A stretch of 36,367 nt of DNA from Paludibacter sp. (lineage in GTDB: Bacteria > Bacteroidota > Bacteroidia > Bacteroidales > Paludibacteraceae): positions 1 to 36,367 of the forward strand of contig QKGU01000096.1 of NCBI GenBank assembly GCA_003250325.1, in the 5' to 3' direction. This document shows positions 34,797 to 36,367 of this stretch, one piece after another. The position numbers were made by a program, and so were the translations under genes. How positions within the stretch are numbered: the first letter of the stretch is position 1; each line of letters begins with the position of its first letter. Below the pieces are notes generated by a model, which was given only the letters and a program-made list of their open reading frames with translations, was not told the DNA's origin and did no database searches.

Positions 34797-35633
34797 TTAT
34801 TTCTCTAGCTCTAAGTCAATTCTGCCCATATACAAGCCGCTTTTCCCAACTTGTGCAATCACCACTTTTTTGCCTGAAGCATTGTTCGTTTTTGCGTTAT
34901 TGAGCATAGTATGCGAGTGTCCGCCAATAATAACATCGATATATTTAGTGGCATGAGCAATGCTGAAATCATTAACATCAACAGAAGTTGAATCGCCGCC
35001 AAGATGTGAGAGACATATGACCAAATCGCATTTTAGTTTCTTCTTGAGCAAAGTTGAAGTTTTTTTAGCCACTTTTATCGGATCGTTGTAAACGAGTCCA
35101 CGATAATTATTTTCGATAATCAATCCTTTAGGCTGCACGTTGAGCGCCATGATTCCGATCTTCAAACCAGCCATTTTGGTGACGATATATGGTTTTATAT
35201 ATGGAGAAATCGGTGTTTCCGAAACATCGTAGTTGGAACTCAAAATAGGAAATTTCGCTTTGGAGAGCACCATGGCCAATGTATCAATGCCATTGTCAAA
35301 TTCATGGTTTCCCAATGTGCCGGCATTGTATTTCATTCGATTGAGCGCGTCAATTTCCAATCGCCCGTTGTAGAAATTGAAATAAGGTGTCCCTTGCGAA
35401 AAATCGCCAGCATCGAGAAGCAAAACATTTTTTTCTTCGCTGCGGACTTTGGCAATCTCACCCATTCGGCGGGCATAACCGCCCATGTCCGAAGTTTTCA
35501 AGCTCGATTTTTCCGTAGGTTCTATCTGGCTGTGCGTGTCGTTGGTATGCAGGATAACCAATTTTACCTTTTCTCCGGCAAAAGCCGCCAAACTTAGAAA
35601 GCCGAGGAATAATATAGCGTGTAAGCGTTTCAT
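34797..35633 (-). CDS. 5'-nucleotidase-type metallophosphatase domain protein
   Basis: VKLVILHTNDTHSQIEP, LLDAGDFSQGTPYFN, TLGNHEFDNGIDTL, CLSHLGGDSTSVD, VIIGGHSHTML. Confidence 0.93.
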   Translation of the reverse strand: MKRLHAILFLGFLSLAAFAGEKVKLVILHTNDTHSQIEPTEKSSLKTSDMGGYARRMGEIAKVRSEEKNVLLLDAGDFSQGTPYFNFYNGRLEIDALNRMKYNAGTLGNHEFDNGIDTLAMVLSKAKFPILSSNYDVSETPISPYIKPYIVTKMAGLKIGIMALNVQPKGLIIENNYRGLVYNDPIKVAKKTSTLLKKKLKCDLVICLSHLGGDSTSVDVNDFSIAHATKYIDVIIGGHSHTMLNNAKTNNASGKKVVIAQVGKSGLYMGRIDLELEK

Positions 35634-35667
35634 TCAGATTGTAATTTGTTAATGAATAAATTGTAAA

Positions 35668-36367
35668 TTACTTAATTCTTCCATCCAGTTTACTTGAAAT
35701 TTCGCGACCGTGGGCTGTCTCGTTTTTAATGTAATCCAAAAACATGTCACGAATTTTAATTCCTGTGTTTGCGCGTTTTTCATACATCGCGAGTTGAACC
35801 ATTTTATCGTTTCCGCCAGCCAGATAGTCATTGGTGGCTATGGTATAGGTTTTGGTAAGGTCTAACGGTTCATCGGCAACCGTTATGTCTATCGCTTTTC
35901 CGTTTGAAATTGTCATGCGCAAACCAGAAACACCTTCACCACCCATGCCGGCAAAATATTGGCACAAGTCGTTTAGTTTGTCTCCTTTCAGCCAAAGAAT
36001 AACCAATTCGTTTTCGAAAGGCATTAACTCGAAAACTTTGCCGACCGTGATGTTTCCTGCCGGAATAGTAGTACGCAAACCACCAAGATTAACGATAGCA
36101 ATATCCACCGGAACTTTCATATATTCCGATCCGGCTTGCCGGTATATGTCGGCGCTAAGGTTTGAAAGCAAGCTTTCGGGTTTGTGTGCACTCATGGTTT
36201 CCGTGGCTACTCCGATCACCGTTTTCATCTTTGCATCAACTTGTTGCTTGTACGGTTGCAGATAAGCAATGTACGAACTGTCCGCAATTTTATCAAGACT
36301 TTTATCAATGGGAATTTGAGTGGAACTAGCCGATGTTATTGTCCAGGCACTTATCTTGCATCCTGAT
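35668..36367 (-). CDS. 5'-nucleotidase C-terminal domain protein, probable lipoprotein (runs off window)
   Basis: NLSADIYRQAGSEYMKVPVDIAIVNLGGLRTTIPAGNITVGKVFELMPFENELVI, TYTIATNDYLAGGNDKM; open frame continues upstream as SGCKISAWTITSASSTQIPIDKSLDKIADSSYIAYLQPYKQQVDAK. Confidence 0.88.
   Translation of the reverse strand, partial: SGCKISAWTITSASSTQIPIDKSLDKIADSSYIAYLQPYKQQVDAKMKTVIGVATETMSAHKPESLLSNLSADIYRQAGSEYMKVPVDIAIVNLGGLRTTIPAGNITVGKVFELMPFENELVILWLKGDKLNDLCQYFAGMGGEGVSGLRMTISNGKAIDITVADEPLDLTKTYTIATNDYLAGGNDKMVQLAMYEKRANTGIKIRDMFLDYIKNETAHGREISSKLDGRIK

Noticed and set aside
1-36367. tRNA, rRNA or known riboswitch in the window
   Set aside because: No cloverleaf, rRNA-like or recognised riboswitch sequence seen in the intergenic regions; a covariance-model scan would be needed to exclude small RNAs

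Overview
36.4 kb of AT-rich Bacteroidetes (Bacteroidales-like) chromosome. Support comes from a T9SS C-terminal sorting domain, repeated TAnnTTTG -7 promoter elements, a SusC-like N-terminus and DUF5686. Most of the window is core metabolism and cell-envelope genes: pyk, aroQ, SemiSWEET, CotH-kinase/LTD/T9SS protein, S1/P1 nuclease, xerD, DUF5686, proC, XRE-cupin regulator plus AMP-ligase, upp, M48 protease, VanZ, dprA, DUF4268, pstS plus porin, pgk, mdh, Fur, OMP, GT2, Rieske-like lipoprotein, aldo/keto reductase, lemA plus TPM, FKBP, lutB, coiled-coil protein, murF, OMP, and a split 5'-nucleotidase. There is no CRISPR, phage or large island. The most interesting structures are non-coding or mobile: (1) a ~604 bp REP/RAYT-like element (11398-12001) with a HUH/Y1 transposase bracketed by mirrored double hairpins that share a GC-TAAA-GC core, sitting 1 nt after the proC stop; (2) a ~170 bp long-inverted-repeat element (7849-8018); (3) three TTAYCCCW repeats phased at exactly 20 bp upstream of the AMP-ligase; (4) a perfect palindromic divergent promoter at 16099-16116; (5) a Pho-box-like array of exact TATTACA repeats at 11/22 bp phasing upstream of the porin-pstS pair; (6) an 11-bp dyad bracketing the pgk promoter; (7) two homologous hairpins with compensatory change after lemA and TPM; (8) degenerate short-period repeats immediately 3' of stop codons. 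All calls come from reading the sequence; no database search was run.
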